Shown here: positions 34,700-43,543 of the stretch, piece after piece
Numbering within the stretch: the first letter of the stretch is position 1
How the letters are laid out: each line of letters begins with the position of its first letter
NCBI RefSeq assembly: GCF_000331245.1
Contig: NZ_ANFZ01000005.1
Span: 1-64,000, forward strand
Origin: Blastomonas sp. AAP53
Lineage (GTDB): Bacteria; Pseudomonadota; Alphaproteobacteria; Sphingomonadales; Sphingomonadaceae
Reading direction: 5' to 3'
Length of the DNA stretch: 64,000 nucleotides
The notes under the pieces: model-generated
What the model was told of the DNA's origin: nothing
The model's input: the letters and a program-made list of their open reading frames with translations, nothing else
The model's database searches: none
Program-made: the position numbers and the translations under genes

Positions 34700-35592
34700 C
34701 GCCGCGTCAGCCGTTCTCCGGGCAGCGGTTCGCTGACCAGCCCTTCCAGATAGCTGTGCGCGCCGGGCTCATTGCGCAGCCATGCGCTGATCATCACCCG
34801 GCCAAGCTGTGCTGCCGAGCTGAGCTGTGCGGTCTGTTTCGGCCCGGGCAGCTCGGGACGGCAGATCGCTCCGCCGAAATAGTGATCGACGCCATCGAGC
34901 ACCAGCGCATAGCGGTTACCGCCCGCTGGCGCGGATTCATAGGCCAGCAGGTGGTTTTCCCAGGCGCCGCCGGGCGGAATGTCCGCCGTGCCTGTCTGGA
35001 TAAGCGCAGGAACCGCCAGCGTCGCATATCCCTTGGCATCGATCAGCGGCGCCATGGCGCCCGGCGGAGAATAAGCGAGCACCAGGGCGGCGCGCGGATC
35101 GGCGAGCGGCCCGGCAACGCCCTCGGGCAGCATCGGGGTTGCTCCGCCCAGCGCGAGCGCTGCCAGCGCGCCATAGCTATGCCCGGCAGCGACATAACGC
35201 TCTTCGCCCAGCATGGTGGAAAGCGCGCGCAGGTCCTCGATCCGCGCGGCCCAGCTGGCCATTCCGGCAAAGCGGTCATGGTCGGGGTGGTCGGTCGAAT
35301 CGACATGCAGCGGTGCGATGACGCGAAAGCCTGCGCGCGTCCAATGCGCGAACAACTCGACATATTTCCACGGCGCAGACGCTGCGCCATGGCCGAAGAT
35401 GATGGTGCCCTTCAAACGATCGGTCGGGTCATAGCGCCACGCGCGGCAGATCCTGCCCGAAGGGAGCGAGACGTCGATGACGGGCGTGCCGCGCAGGGCT
35501 GCATGCGCAGGCGCACAGGCCGCAGCCCCTAGCGCGAGGGCAGAGCCGACGAACATCCGGCGGGAAAGAGCATCGGTCATATCGATATCCAA
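34696..35592 (-). CDS. exported alpha/beta hydrolase (dienelactone-hydrolase-like)
   Basis: This 298-residue protein has a Tat-like signal (ALSRRMFVGSALALGAAAC). The hydrolase fold shows GTIIFGHGAASAPWKYVEL as the oxyanion region and the nucleophile elbow VAAGHSYGALAALALGG at about residue 138. It may cleave an ester or lactone in the periplasm. ATG 35580 is an alternative start. It is divergent from the DUF3089 gene, with operator-like site 7 in the gap. Confidence 0.8.
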   Translation of the reverse strand: MDIDMTDALSRRMFVGSALALGAAACAPAHAALRGTPVIDVSLPSGRICRAWRYDPTDRLKGTIIFGHGAASAPWKYVELFAHWTRAGFRVIAPLHVDSTDHPDHDRFAGMASWAARIEDLRALSTMLGEERYVAAGHSYGALAALALGGATPMLPEGVAGPLADPRAALVLAYSPPGAMAPLIDAKGYATLAVPALIQTGTADIPPGGAWENHLLAYESAPAGGNRYALVLDGVDHYFGGAICRPELPGPKQTAQLSSAAQLGRVMISAWLRNEPGAHSYLEGLVSEPLPGERLTRR

Positions 35593-35633
35593 TCAGTCGT
35601 CATGAAACGCGACCATTGTGCTTGGCGTTTCGT

Positions 35634-35649
35634 CCACCGTGCGGATAGT
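35634..35649 (-). promoter_or_regulatory. operator-like motif, site 7
   Basis: On the minus strand this reads ACTATCCGCACGGTGG, a near-perfect copy of the shared motif. It lies in the 129-base divergent gap, 41 bases from the hydrolase start (35592) and 72 bases from the DUF3089 start (35722). Confidence 0.6.
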
Positions 35650-35721
35650 CTGCGCGCCGCTTCGCCCCGAAGCGCGTTTTGGCGGGACGATCATGGCTTA
35701 CAGGCAGCATCAGGAACAGTC

Positions 35722-36819
35722 ATGATGAAGAACCGCATCGCCCTTTGCGCGCTGGCGCTGATGTCCGGCACGATCGCGCTCGCGCAGGCACCACAGCCGT
35801 CGCCTCCGCCGCCCCCCGCGTTCGCCAGCCAGACCCCTGCCCCCGCGCCCGATTACGCGCAAGACAGCGCCTGGGCCGCGCTGCCCGGCATCGCAGGCCC
35901 GGCGCAGACCGTGCCGCAGGGTCACAAGGCGGTCACCGGCATGCAGGGTGTCGATGTGTTCTACGTCCACCCCACCACCTACCGAACCCCCGATCGCTGG
36001 AACGCCGACCCCGCCGATGCGACGGTCAACGCCTGGACCGATGCCAGCGTGATCGCGCGGCAGGCGGCGGTTTTCAACGCCTGCTGCAACATCTTTGCCC
36101 CGCGCTATCGCCAGGCCTCGTTCCTCGCGACGCGCGACCGCTTCATGGAGGGCGATGGCGGAAAGGCCTATGCGCTGGCGTACTCCGATGTGCTCGCCGC
36201 GTTCGACCAGTGGCAGGCCACACGCAACGCTGGCCGCCCGTTCATCCTTGCAGGCCACAGCCAAGGCGGCGAAATGCTGATGCGGCTGCTCGCGGACCGG
36301 ATCGACGACACGCCGCTGCAGAAACGGATGGTCGCGGCCTATGCGATCGGCATCGATTTTTCGGTTGGCTCTTTCGGTACCCGCTATCGGACGCTCAAGC
36401 CCTGCGACACCCCGGTGCGCACCGGCTGCGTGCTCGCCTGGAACGCGGTGACGCCTGAGGCCGATCTCAAGATGCTGGGCGGGTTTGCCGGAGCGCGTTT
36501 CGTGCATATCCAGGGGCGCGAGGAAGGCAGAGAGCCGCTCTGCATCAACCCGCTGACCTTCGACATGGCCAGGCCCGCCGCGAGACGCTCGGCTTCGAAG
36601 GGTGCGGTTCCGGGTGAGCCCGGCGAAGGCCCGGTACGTGCGCCCGTCGCGGGGAAGGTATCCGCACGCTGCGACAGCGGCTTTCTGGTGGTCGATGCCG
36701 ACCCCGCGCTGGAGCTCAAGGCGTTGCCCGGCGGTAGCCTGCATTACCACGAATACGGGCTGTTCTACGCCAACATCCAGGCCAATGTCGCCCGGCGGAT
36801 CAAGGCCATGCGGCGCTGA
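35722..36819 (+). CDS. exported DUF3089 alpha/beta-hydrolase-like protein
   Basis: This 365-residue protein has a Sec signal (MMKNRIALCALALMSGTIAL) and a Pro-rich linker. DUF3089 features are GVDVFYVHPTTYRTPDRWN, where the oxyanion hole is expected, and the nucleophile elbow FILAGHSQGGEMLMRLLADR. An AGGAAC site precedes ATG 35722. It is probably an esterase-like periplasmic enzyme; no member function is assigned here. It ends exactly one base before the stop of the convergent DUF1838 gene. Confidence 0.83.
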   Translation: MMKNRIALCALALMSGTIALAQAPQPSPPPPPAFASQTPAPAPDYAQDSAWAALPGIAGPAQTVPQGHKAVTGMQGVDVFYVHPTTYRTPDRWNADPADATVNAWTDASVIARQAAVFNACCNIFAPRYRQASFLATRDRFMEGDGGKAYALAYSDVLAAFDQWQATRNAGRPFILAGHSQGGEMLMRLLADRIDDTPLQKRMVAAYAIGIDFSVGSFGTRYRTLKPCDTPVRTGCVLAWNAVTPEADLKMLGGFAGARFVHIQGREEGREPLCINPLTFDMARPAARRSASKGAVPGEPGEGPVRAPVAGKVSARCDSGFLVVDADPALELKALPGGSLHYHEYGLFYANIQANVARRIKAMRR

Positions 36820-37680
36820 TCAGGCCTTGGCATCCCAGAGCGGCGCGAGCAGCGACGCCGGGTCCTTGAACACCTCGGGCCGCCGTGCCTCAGTCGCTTC
36901 GAGCCAGGCAGGCGGCATCGAATCGCGGGTGGCATTCTGGCGACCCACGCCACTGGCGGTCAGATGGCCGGGATGGTCGCCCATTTCCAGCCACGGCCGC
37001 CAAGAGACGACATTGGTATAGCTGACGTTCGAGGTCACGCGCGTGGCCCCGGGCCGTTGCAGATCGCTCGCCTGCGCATGCATCACGGTGCTGTCGGAAT
37101 AGCGGAACGGCCTGGCCGCACCGGGAAAGCTCGCGGCGGACCGGATGCGCTCGGTCACCCAGACGTCGTTGCCGCGCGTCACGATGGGGAGCACCTCGTG
37201 CTCCAGCTGCAGCCCCGGCATTTCCTTGGGCAGATGAAACGACAGGTCCTTGCCGAACCGCGTCGAGGAGGGCGCAAAGCCGCCGCTGGGGATCTTGCAA
37301 TCCTTGTTGGTATAGGGATTGCGGAAGGTATCGAGCGCCTTGCCGGTCGCAATGTCGGTGAACCAGGCGAGTTCGAACGTCACCTGCTGGTACGAGCCGT
37401 CGGCCAGCGCGCGGGTGCGCGAGAACACCGCAGAAACCACGTTGAACAGCGGGTCCATCCGGTCTTCGACCACGCCATAATAGTTGGCCTGCACCCAGTT
37501 GGTGACAAGGTCCTCGTCAAGCGCGCCGCGCATCATCAGGAAGGTGCGCTGGCGTCCCTCCAGGCTGGTCACATCGAGCGAGGAAGCGGTTGCAGCCGAG
37601 GCTGCGCGCAGCGAGCCCGGCACCCCCAGCGCAGCTCCGGTGGCCATCATTCCGGCAAGGGCTTCACGGCGTCGGATCAT
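36820..37680 (-). CDS. DUF1838 family protein, Tat-exported (paralogue 3)
   Basis: This 286-residue protein is the shortest of the three paralogues. It has a twin-Arg start (MIRRREALAGMMATGAALG). DUF1838 segments are DIATGKALDTFRNPYTNK and NVVSWRPWLEMGDHPGHL, the latter parallel to the PW-x-x-MG segment of the other copies. It lies 82 bases downstream of the TonB receptor start-to-stop unit on the same strand. The function is unknown. Confidence 0.8.
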   Translation of the reverse strand: MIRRREALAGMMATGAALGVPGSLRAASAATASSLDVTSLEGRQRTFLMMRGALDEDLVTNWVQANYYGVVEDRMDPLFNVVSAVFSRTRALADGSYQQVTFELAWFTDIATGKALDTFRNPYTNKDCKIPSGGFAPSSTRFGKDLSFHLPKEMPGLQLEHEVLPIVTRGNDVWVTERIRSAASFPGAARPFRYSDSTVMHAQASDLQRPGATRVTSNVSYTNVVSWRPWLEMGDHPGHLTASGVGRQNATRDSMPPAWLEATEARRPEVFKDPASLLAPLWDAKA

Positions 37681-37762
37681 GGCTGGCGGTCCTTGTACTG
37701 CAACGGCAGGGATGGAGAAAGACGGTGAGGGCGCGATCCGGTGCGGACCGCGCCCCTGCCTA

Positions 37763-40360
37763 TCAGAACTTCACGCCGGCGGTGATCCCGATACGGCGCC
37801 CTTCACCCAGATAGATTTCCGGGATCGAAAAGGCCGAGGGGAAACCGGCGCGCGGCTGGCTGATCGAGTTCTGCACATAGGCCTTGTCGAACAGGTTATT
37901 GCCCCACAACGCAATGCTGTACCGGTCGCTTTCCACCGCCAGGCGCGCGTTGACCAAAGTGCGTTCGCCAAAGCTGACCGTGTTGATCTGGTTGTTGAAC
38001 ACCGGGCCGGTGTAGTTGACATCGACGCGAGCGCGCACTGCCCATTCGTCAGACACCGGCACGTTGGCCGTGGCATGGACATTCCACTGGGTCTTGACCG
38101 ATCGCTGCGGGCGCAGGCCCTCAAGCGACGGCACGAACTGCGTGCCGCCATTGGCCGTCGGTACGGCGATGATCGCGGGGCAGCCTGTCGCGCTGCCGAA
38201 GTTGGCAGCCGTGGTACCGGTGCGGCACTGCGCGATCTGCGAGCCGTCATAGGCACCGGGCCGGAACTTGGGGTCCGAGTAGATGAAGCTGCCACCGATG
38301 GCGAACATGTCGGTCACGTCGAATTCGGTCTGCAGTTCAACGCCCTTGGCGCGGATGGCACCGGCGTTCTGCACGATGCGCACCGGGTTCGCCGCAGTCG
38401 GGTTCTGGGTGAATGCGGAGATCTGCGCGTCCTTCCAGTCGACGTAGAAGAACGAGGCGTTGAGGACGAGACGCCGGTCGAACAGCCGGCTCTTGAACCC
38501 TGCTTCATAGGTCCAGTTGGTTTCTTCCTCATACGGAACTTCGCTGGCCAGGATGCCGGTTGCGCTGACCGGGTTGGCGGTGTTGAAGCCACCCGAACGC
38601 ACGCCCTTGGCAGCCGAGGCATAGAGCAGGACATTTTCAACCGGGCGATAATCCACCGTGAATCGCGGAGTAAAGCTGTTGAAGGTGCGCCGGAACTTGG
38701 TACCCGCCACCGGGAAAGTACCCGCAGCCGGGATCGTCGTGCCGTCAATCGGCTGGTTCACACGAGGCGCCAAGGTCGGGTTGAGAATCGAGAAGACCTG
38801 AGCCTGCTTCACATCCGAATTGTACCGGCCTTCAGCATTGAAGCGGAAATCGCCCAGCTCATAGCCAACCGCGCCGAAGATCGAGAACGTCTTGGTGAAG
38901 GCAGACGAATAGTTGCCGAAGACCTGGCTGGTATTGCTGTCGGGAACCAGGAACAGGTTGCCGGTAAAGTCATAGGGGCCCACCCCGGTCGCTGCCGGCG
39001 TGGTGAGCTGCGAGACCTGGACCAACCGTTCATTGGCGGCCAGGCCGCCGCCATCCGCGCCCAGCCCGCCAGCGGCCAGGGGAATGCGCGAATTGAAGTA
39101 GAAGCCGCCGAAAATCCACTGGAACGGCGAATCATTGTCTGACTGCAGCCGGATTTCCTGGCTGAAGGTGCGCACGCGCTCAACCGTGCCGATCGAGAAG
39201 TTGGCCCTGGTCAGCCGCGTATACGGCGCAGCGGCAAAATTGGTGCCACAGCTGGGGTTGGTGGCATTGCCCAGGGTGCAGACGCCAAACAAGGTGCCGC
39301 CAGAGGTCAGATCGTAATCGCTCGTCCCGCGATTGTCCGCCCAGGTGAAGCCGGTGATGCTCGTCGCCTTCACACCCTTGATCCGGGCTTCGAGCGTCAG
39401 CGAGACCTGCGTGTTCTTGGCTACGGTGTCAGCAAGGCCCGGCGACACATCGCTGACCTCGAGCGCGGTGAGCTCGCCGCAATAGAGCACCCGCAGGCCG
39501 GTCTGCGCATTGACGTTGCCGCAGTTGAGGTCGCGGATCGGAAGCCCGGATACGGGCGAAACCTCGGCCTCCGAATGCGTGTAGAAGCCCGATAGCAGCG
39601 CGCGGAAATTGTCGCTCGGCTTGAATTCGAGCGACCCGCTTACGGCGTATTTCTCGAACCCGCCCAGATTGTCGTCCCGATCGGCTGCGTTGGTGCCATA
39701 GCCGTCATAGGTGACATAGCCGCCTGCAACGCGAGCCTTGAGGGATTCCGAGATCGGCACCGAAAGCGCGCCACGGATTCGGTAATCCTCATCGACACCG
39801 ACGGTCGCCTGCATGCTTCCCGACAGGTCTTCGGTGGGCTTGCCGGTGCTGATCGCCATCGCGCCGGCAAAGGTCGAACGGCCGAACAGCGCGCTCTGCG
39901 GACCCTTGGCGATTTCGATCTGGCCGACATCGAGCACCGAGATGATATCGAGCGTGTTGCGGCTGGTCTGGTAGATGCCGTCGATGAACACGCCGACATT
40001 TGCCTCGACGTTGAGGTCGTTGGCGGTGTTGCCGGGGGCCAGGCCGCGAATGTAGATCGTCTGGGTGTTGCCGCCTGCGATGTTGTTCATCACAATGCCT
40101 GGCGTCGAATTGCCCAGATCCGCCAGCGACTGGATGTTGCGTTCGGCCAGATCCTCTGCCGAATAGGCATTGATCACGATCGGCACCGACTGGACGTCTT
40201 CGTCGCGCTTGCGCGCGGTCACGACAATCTCGGAACGGCCACTGTCGTCCTCGGCCACCGCTTCCTGCGCGGCAAGCGGTGCGGCGGCGGTGATGCTGCC
40301 CAAGGCAACGCTGGTCAACAGAGCTGAACGGACGAGGCCCGAAGCGCGAAATACTTTCAT
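37763..40360 (-). CDS. TonB-dependent outer-membrane receptor
   Basis: This 865-residue receptor has a signal peptide (ALLTSVALGSITAAAPLAAQ). The TonB-box-like region SEIVVTARKRDEDVQSVPI is followed by a plug domain (STPGIVMNNIAGGNTQTIYI) and a beta-barrel ending in the aromatic C-terminus ITAGVKF. ATG 40360 is chosen because it begins the signal peptide. It would import the bulky substrate of this cluster with energy from TonB. Operator-like site 8 lies about 180-195 bases upstream. Confidence 0.93.
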   Translation of the reverse strand: MKVFRASGLVRSALLTSVALGSITAAAPLAAQEAVAEDDSGRSEIVVTARKRDEDVQSVPIVINAYSAEDLAERNIQSLADLGNSTPGIVMNNIAGGNTQTIYIRGLAPGNTANDLNVEANVGVFIDGIYQTSRNTLDIISVLDVGQIEIAKGPQSALFGRSTFAGAMAISTGKPTEDLSGSMQATVGVDEDYRIRGALSVPISESLKARVAGGYVTYDGYGTNAADRDDNLGGFEKYAVSGSLEFKPSDNFRALLSGFYTHSEAEVSPVSGLPIRDLNCGNVNAQTGLRVLYCGELTALEVSDVSPGLADTVAKNTQVSLTLEARIKGVKATSITGFTWADNRGTSDYDLTSGGTLFGVCTLGNATNPSCGTNFAAAPYTRLTRANFSIGTVERVRTFSQEIRLQSDNDSPFQWIFGGFYFNSRIPLAAGGLGADGGGLAANERLVQVSQLTTPAATGVGPYDFTGNLFLVPDSNTSQVFGNYSSAFTKTFSIFGAVGYELGDFRFNAEGRYNSDVKQAQVFSILNPTLAPRVNQPIDGTTIPAAGTFPVAGTKFRRTFNSFTPRFTVDYRPVENVLLYASAAKGVRSGGFNTANPVSATGILASEVPYEEETNWTYEAGFKSRLFDRRLVLNASFFYVDWKDAQISAFTQNPTAANPVRIVQNAGAIRAKGVELQTEFDVTDMFAIGGSFIYSDPKFRPGAYDGSQIAQCRTGTTAANFGSATGCPAIIAVPTANGGTQFVPSLEGLRPQRSVKTQWNVHATANVPVSDEWAVRARVDVNYTGPVFNNQINTVSFGERTLVNARLAVESDRYSIALWGNNLFDKAYVQNSISQPRAGFPSAFSIPEIYLGEGRRIGITAGVKF

Positions 40361-40524
40361 GATTTTACAATCCCCCAATCTTGACACCTGGCCCGGTGAC
40401 TTTCCTTTTGTTCCGTCATGCACCGCGCCACGGCGCCCGGATCGAAATATCTGTGCCTGTCTCTTGGTTCGGACAGACTTGCTCCTGACAGGGCAATGAG
40501 CGCATGAACCCTAGCGTCCATGCA

Positions 40525-40538
40525 AATCCACCTGGATT
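40525..40538. repeat. inverted repeat adjacent to site 8
   Basis: AATCCACCTGGATT consists of perfect 6-base arms around a CC centre. It ends one base before operator-like site 8 starts, and it resembles a compact version of the ATCC...GGAT dyad seen in the shared motif. Confidence 0.45.
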
Positions 40539-40539
40539 A

Positions 40540-40555
40540 ACTATCCGCCTGGCGG
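40540..40555 (+). promoter_or_regulatory. operator-like motif, site 8
   Basis: ACTATCCGCCTGGCGG is a full match to the consensus and shows the inner palindrome CCGCC-T-GGCGG most clearly. It lies 180 bases from the TonB receptor start and 127 bases from the PEP-mutase-family start. Confidence 0.62.
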
Positions 40556-40681
40556 TCACTAGCCCGCACCTTCTGAGGTGGTAAGACCGCATGGCGGATA
40601 TTCCGGTGCCTCGCCACGGTTGCCCGAACATCTCCATTGCATCGCGCCCACCACCGCCGATTCCACGAAAGGAAAGCCCTG

Positions 40682-41548
40682 ATGGCCAATCCCATATTGC
40701 GCACCAAGCTCGACTCCGGGCAGTTCTTTGTCGTTCCGGGCATTCAGGACATGATTGCCGCGGTCGTCGCCAACAAGGTCGGGTTCGATCTGGTCTATGG
40801 CACCGGCTATTGGCTCACCGCTTCGGCGCATGGCCTGCCCGATGCAGGGATCGTGACCTATACCGAAATGCGCGACCGAATGGCCACCCTGGTGCAAACC
40901 AGCAACGCCGCCGTGATCGCCGATGGCGACACCGGCTATGGCGGGCTGCTCAACGTGCACCACACCGTGCGCGGCTATGAGGCAGCCGGCGTCACCGCGA
41001 TCCAGATCGAGGATCAGGAATTCCCCAAGAAATGCGGCCACACGCCTAACCGCCGGATCATCCCCGTCGAGGACATGGTCGAGAAGATCAAGGTCGCCAG
41101 CGACGCGCGCGAGGACAAGCAGAATTTCCTGATCATCGCGCGCACCGACGCCCGGCAGAGCGAAGGCTTTGACGGCGCGATGCGGCGGATCGAGGCCTAT
41201 GCCAAAGCGGGCGCAGACGTGCTGTTCCCCGAAGCGCTGGAGAGCGAGGAAGAGATGGCGCGCGCCTGCGCGGCATTCGAGACGCCGCTGATGGCGAACA
41301 TGTCGAACGGCGGGTCGAGCCCGGTACCGGTCGCCGATGTGCTGGCCCAGATCGGCTATGCCTATGCGATCTATCCCTCGCTGACCTCGCTCGCGGCTGC
41401 CACCGCGATGGAAAAGGCGCTGCGCGACCTCAAGACGCAGGGCATCGGCCAGCCCGACGGATTGTTCAGCTTCAGCGAATTCTGCTCGCTGATCGGCTTC
41501 GAGGATGTCTGGGCGTTCGAACGAAAATGGGGCAAGGCCGACGGCTGA
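40682..41548 (+). CDS. isocitrate lyase/PEP mutase superfamily lyase
   Basis: This 288-residue TIM-barrel protein has the metal-binding ADGDTGYGG and the catalytic-loop motif EFPKKCGHTPNRR with Cys at about 118, which marks C-C lyases (methylisocitrate or dimethylmalate lyase type) rather than oxaloacetate-only hydrolases. ARTDARQSEGFDGAM carries further ligands. It would split a substituted malate into pyruvate or glyoxylate plus a carboxylate. A GAAAGG site precedes ATG 40682. It is convergent with a LeuCD-type hydro-lyase whose product could be its substrate. Confidence 0.87.
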   Translation: MANPILRTKLDSGQFFVVPGIQDMIAAVVANKVGFDLVYGTGYWLTASAHGLPDAGIVTYTEMRDRMATLVQTSNAAVIADGDTGYGGLLNVHHTVRGYEAAGVTAIQIEDQEFPKKCGHTPNRRIIPVEDMVEKIKVASDAREDKQNFLIIARTDARQSEGFDGAMRRIEAYAKAGADVLFPEALESEEEMARACAAFETPLMANMSNGGSSPVPVADVLAQIGYAYAIYPSLTSLAAATAMEKALRDLKTQGIGQPDGLFSFSEFCSLIGFEDVWAFERKWGKADG

Positions 41549-41557
41549 CGCGCAGGT

Positions 41558-42121
41558 TCAGCTGTACAGCCAGGGTTGCTCCGAACGCTGGCGCTGTTCG
41601 AAGGCGGCGATCGCGTCGCCATCGCGCGCCAGGATCGCGGCTGTCTCGTCCCAGCCGTTGAGCAATGCCTGGCGCTGGGGTTCGGGAATGGCAAAAGGCA
41701 CGGGCTGCCAGGCGCCCACCTGCACGGTGCACGCCGGCAGATCGACCGTGAACGCCTCTCCCTTGCTCGCGGCGCGGTGCATGCGCGCGACATCGGCAGC
41801 ATCCAGCGTCACCGGCAGCACGCCGTTGCGGATGCAGTTGCCCGCAAAGATTTCGCCAAAGCCCGGCGCAATGATGCAGCGCACGCCGCAGCCCAGCAGC
41901 GCCCAGACCGCCTGCTCGCGGCTCGACCCGCAGCCGAAATTCGCCCCCGCCACCAGCACCGGCACATCCTTGATCCGGAAGGCGCGGTCGGCAAAGGCAT
42001 AGGCTCCCAGCCCGTCGCGCGCGGTGATGGTCAGGAACCGCGCCGGATAGATGACATCGGTGTCGATATTGTCTTCATCGAGGCTCGCGGCGCGGCCGGT
42101 CAGGCGGGTGAAGGCTTCCAT
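41558..42121 (-). CDS. LeuD-type hydro-lyase small subunit
   Basis: This 187-residue swivelling domain belongs to the aconitase superfamily. NIDTDVIYPARFLT, AGANFGCGSSREQAVWALLG and GEIFAGNCIRNGVLPV are the standard small-subunit motifs. It would form an active heterodimer with the adjacent LeuC-type subunit, 5 bases upstream. It may be 3-isopropylmalate isomerase for leucine, or a paralogue hydrating an alkylmaleate in catabolism; the setting beside a PEP-mutase-family lyase favours the second. I therefore do not assign leuD. Confidence 0.85.
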   Translation of the reverse strand: MEAFTRLTGRAASLDEDNIDTDVIYPARFLTITARDGLGAYAFADRAFRIKDVPVLVAGANFGCGSSREQAVWALLGCGVRCIIAPGFGEIFAGNCIRNGVLPVTLDAADVARMHRAASKGEAFTVDLPACTVQVGAWQPVPFAIPEPQRQALLNGWDETAAILARDGDAIAAFEQRQRSEQPWLYS

Positions 42122-42126
42122 AAGGC

Positions 42127-43536
42127 TCAGTCCGTTCCCGCCATCACGTCGCGGACATCTGCGATGCACCCGGTGATGGCAGCAGCAGCGGCGCTCGCCG
42201 GGCTCATCAGATGCGTGCGTCCACCCTGCCCCTGGCGTCCTTCGAAATTGCGGTTGCTGGTCGAGGCGCAGCGCTCGCCCGGAGCCAGCCGATCTTCGTT
42301 CATCGCCACGCACATCGAGCAGCCCGCATCGCGCCATTCGAACCCGGCAGCGCGGAAGATGTCGGCCAGCCCCTCGGCCTCGGCCTGCTGCTTGGTCGCC
42401 GCCGATCCCGGCACCACCATGGCGCGGACCCCGCTGGCGACCTTGCGGCCCTGCGCCACTTGGGCGGCGATGCGCAGATCCTCGATCCGCGAGTTGGTGC
42501 ACGATCCGATGAACACCCGGTCGATGGCGATATCGGCCAGCGCCATGCCCGGCTCCAGCCCCATGTAATCGAGAGCGCGGGCGATCCGGGCCTGATCTTC
42601 GGGCGCAGCGGAGCCAGGTTCGGGAACGGCGCCATTGACCGGTGCGCCCTGGTCGGGGCTGGTGCCCCAGGTGACATGAGGCTCAAGCGCGGACAAATCC
42701 ATCGCCAATTCACGGTCGTATTGCGCATCGGCATCGCTGGCCAGGCTCTGCCAATAGGTGACCGCCCGGTCCCAGTCTGCCCCCGCAGGCGCGCCTGCCC
42801 TGCCCTTGAGCCAGGCAAAGGTGGTCTCATCCGGCGCGACCAGCCCGATGCGGCTGCCTGCCTCGATCGTCATGTTGCACAAGGTCATCCGCCCCGCCAT
42901 GTCGAGCGCGGCGATGGCAGGCCCTGCATATTCCACCGCATAGCCGCGCGCGCCCTGCGCGCCGATGCGGGCGATCAGCGCCAGCGCGATATCCTTCGCG
43001 CACGCCCAGCGCGGCAATCTGCCGTGCAGGTTCACCCGCATTGTCGCGGCGCGCTTCTGCACCAGGCACTGCGTTGCCATCACCGTGCCGCACTCGCTCG
43101 CGCCGATGCCGAACGCCAGCGCACCGAACGCGCCGTGCGTCGTGGTGTGGCTGTCGCCGCAGACCAGGGTGATGCCGGGCAGCGTGAAACCCTGCTCCGG
43201 TCCGATGACATGGACGATGCCATGGCCGGCACCGTTCAATGGATGATAGCGGACGCCGAAATCGCGGGCGTTGCCTTCCAGCTCGGCAACCTGCGCGGCA
43301 GCGACCGGATCGGTTGCGGGGAGATCGCGACTCTGGGTGGGAACGGCGTGGTCGGCGACGGCCAGGTGCGTTTCTGTCCGTCGCAGCGCCCGTCCTGCGT
43401 CGGTCAATGCGCGAAATGCCTGCGGGCTGCTGACCTCGTGAACCAGTTGCCGGTCGATATAGAGCAGGTCTTCACCTGCATCGCCGGGACGAACGACGTG
43501 GCTGTCCCATAATTTGGCGTAGAGCGTGCGCCCCAT
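42127..43536 (-). CDS. LeuC-type hydro-lyase large subunit (4Fe-4S)
   Basis: This 469-residue aconitase-family subunit has the cluster-binding Cys residues in [13 protein letters not shown] and [13 protein letters not shown]. Substrate-region motifs are [20 protein letters not shown] and [19 protein letters not shown]. The loop [14 protein letters not shown] differs from the GTSEVEHVLATQ of classical LeuC proteins, suggesting a divergent paralogue. ATG 43536 is preferred over a GTG one codon earlier. It is followed by the small subunit. Confidence 0.87.
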   Translation of the reverse strand: MGRTLYAKLWDSHVVRPGDAGEDLLYIDRQLVHEVSSPQAFRALTDAGRALRRTETHLAVADHAVPTQSRDLPATDPVAAAQVAELEGNARDFGVRYHPLNGAGHGIVHVIGPEQGFTLPGITLVCGDSHTTTHGAFGALAFGIGASECGTVMATQCLVQKRAATMRVNLHGRLPRWACAKDIALALIARIGAQGARGYAVEYAGPAIAALDMAGRMTLCNMTIEAGSRIGLVAPDETTFAWLKGRAGAPAGADWDRAVTYWQSLASDADAQYDRELAMDLSALEPHVTWGTSPDQGAPVNGAVPEPGSAAPEDQARIARALDYMGLEPGMALADIAIDRVFIGSCTNSRIEDLRIAAQVAQGRKVASGVRAMVVPGSAATKQQAEAEGLADIFRAAGFEWRDAGCSMCVAMNEDRLAPGERCASTSNRNFEGRQGQGGRTHLMSPASAAAAAITGCIADVRDVMAGTD

Positions 43537-43543
43537 CACGCGC

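Larger units (their letters stand above)
40361..40681. other. 321-base divergent regulatory gap
   Basis: This gap separates the TonB receptor gene (minus) from the PEP-mutase-family gene (plus). It contains operator-like site 8 and, directly beside it, a separate 14-base inverted repeat (AATCCA/TGGATT at 40525-40538). No gene is supported inside it. Confidence 0.6.

Noticed and set aside
42127-43536. Firm assignment of the hydro-lyase pair as leucine-biosynthesis leuC/leuD
   Set aside because: The subunits are divergent in a substrate-region loop and the neighbours are catabolic, with no leuA or leuB nearby. The family call is kept but the gene symbols are withheld.
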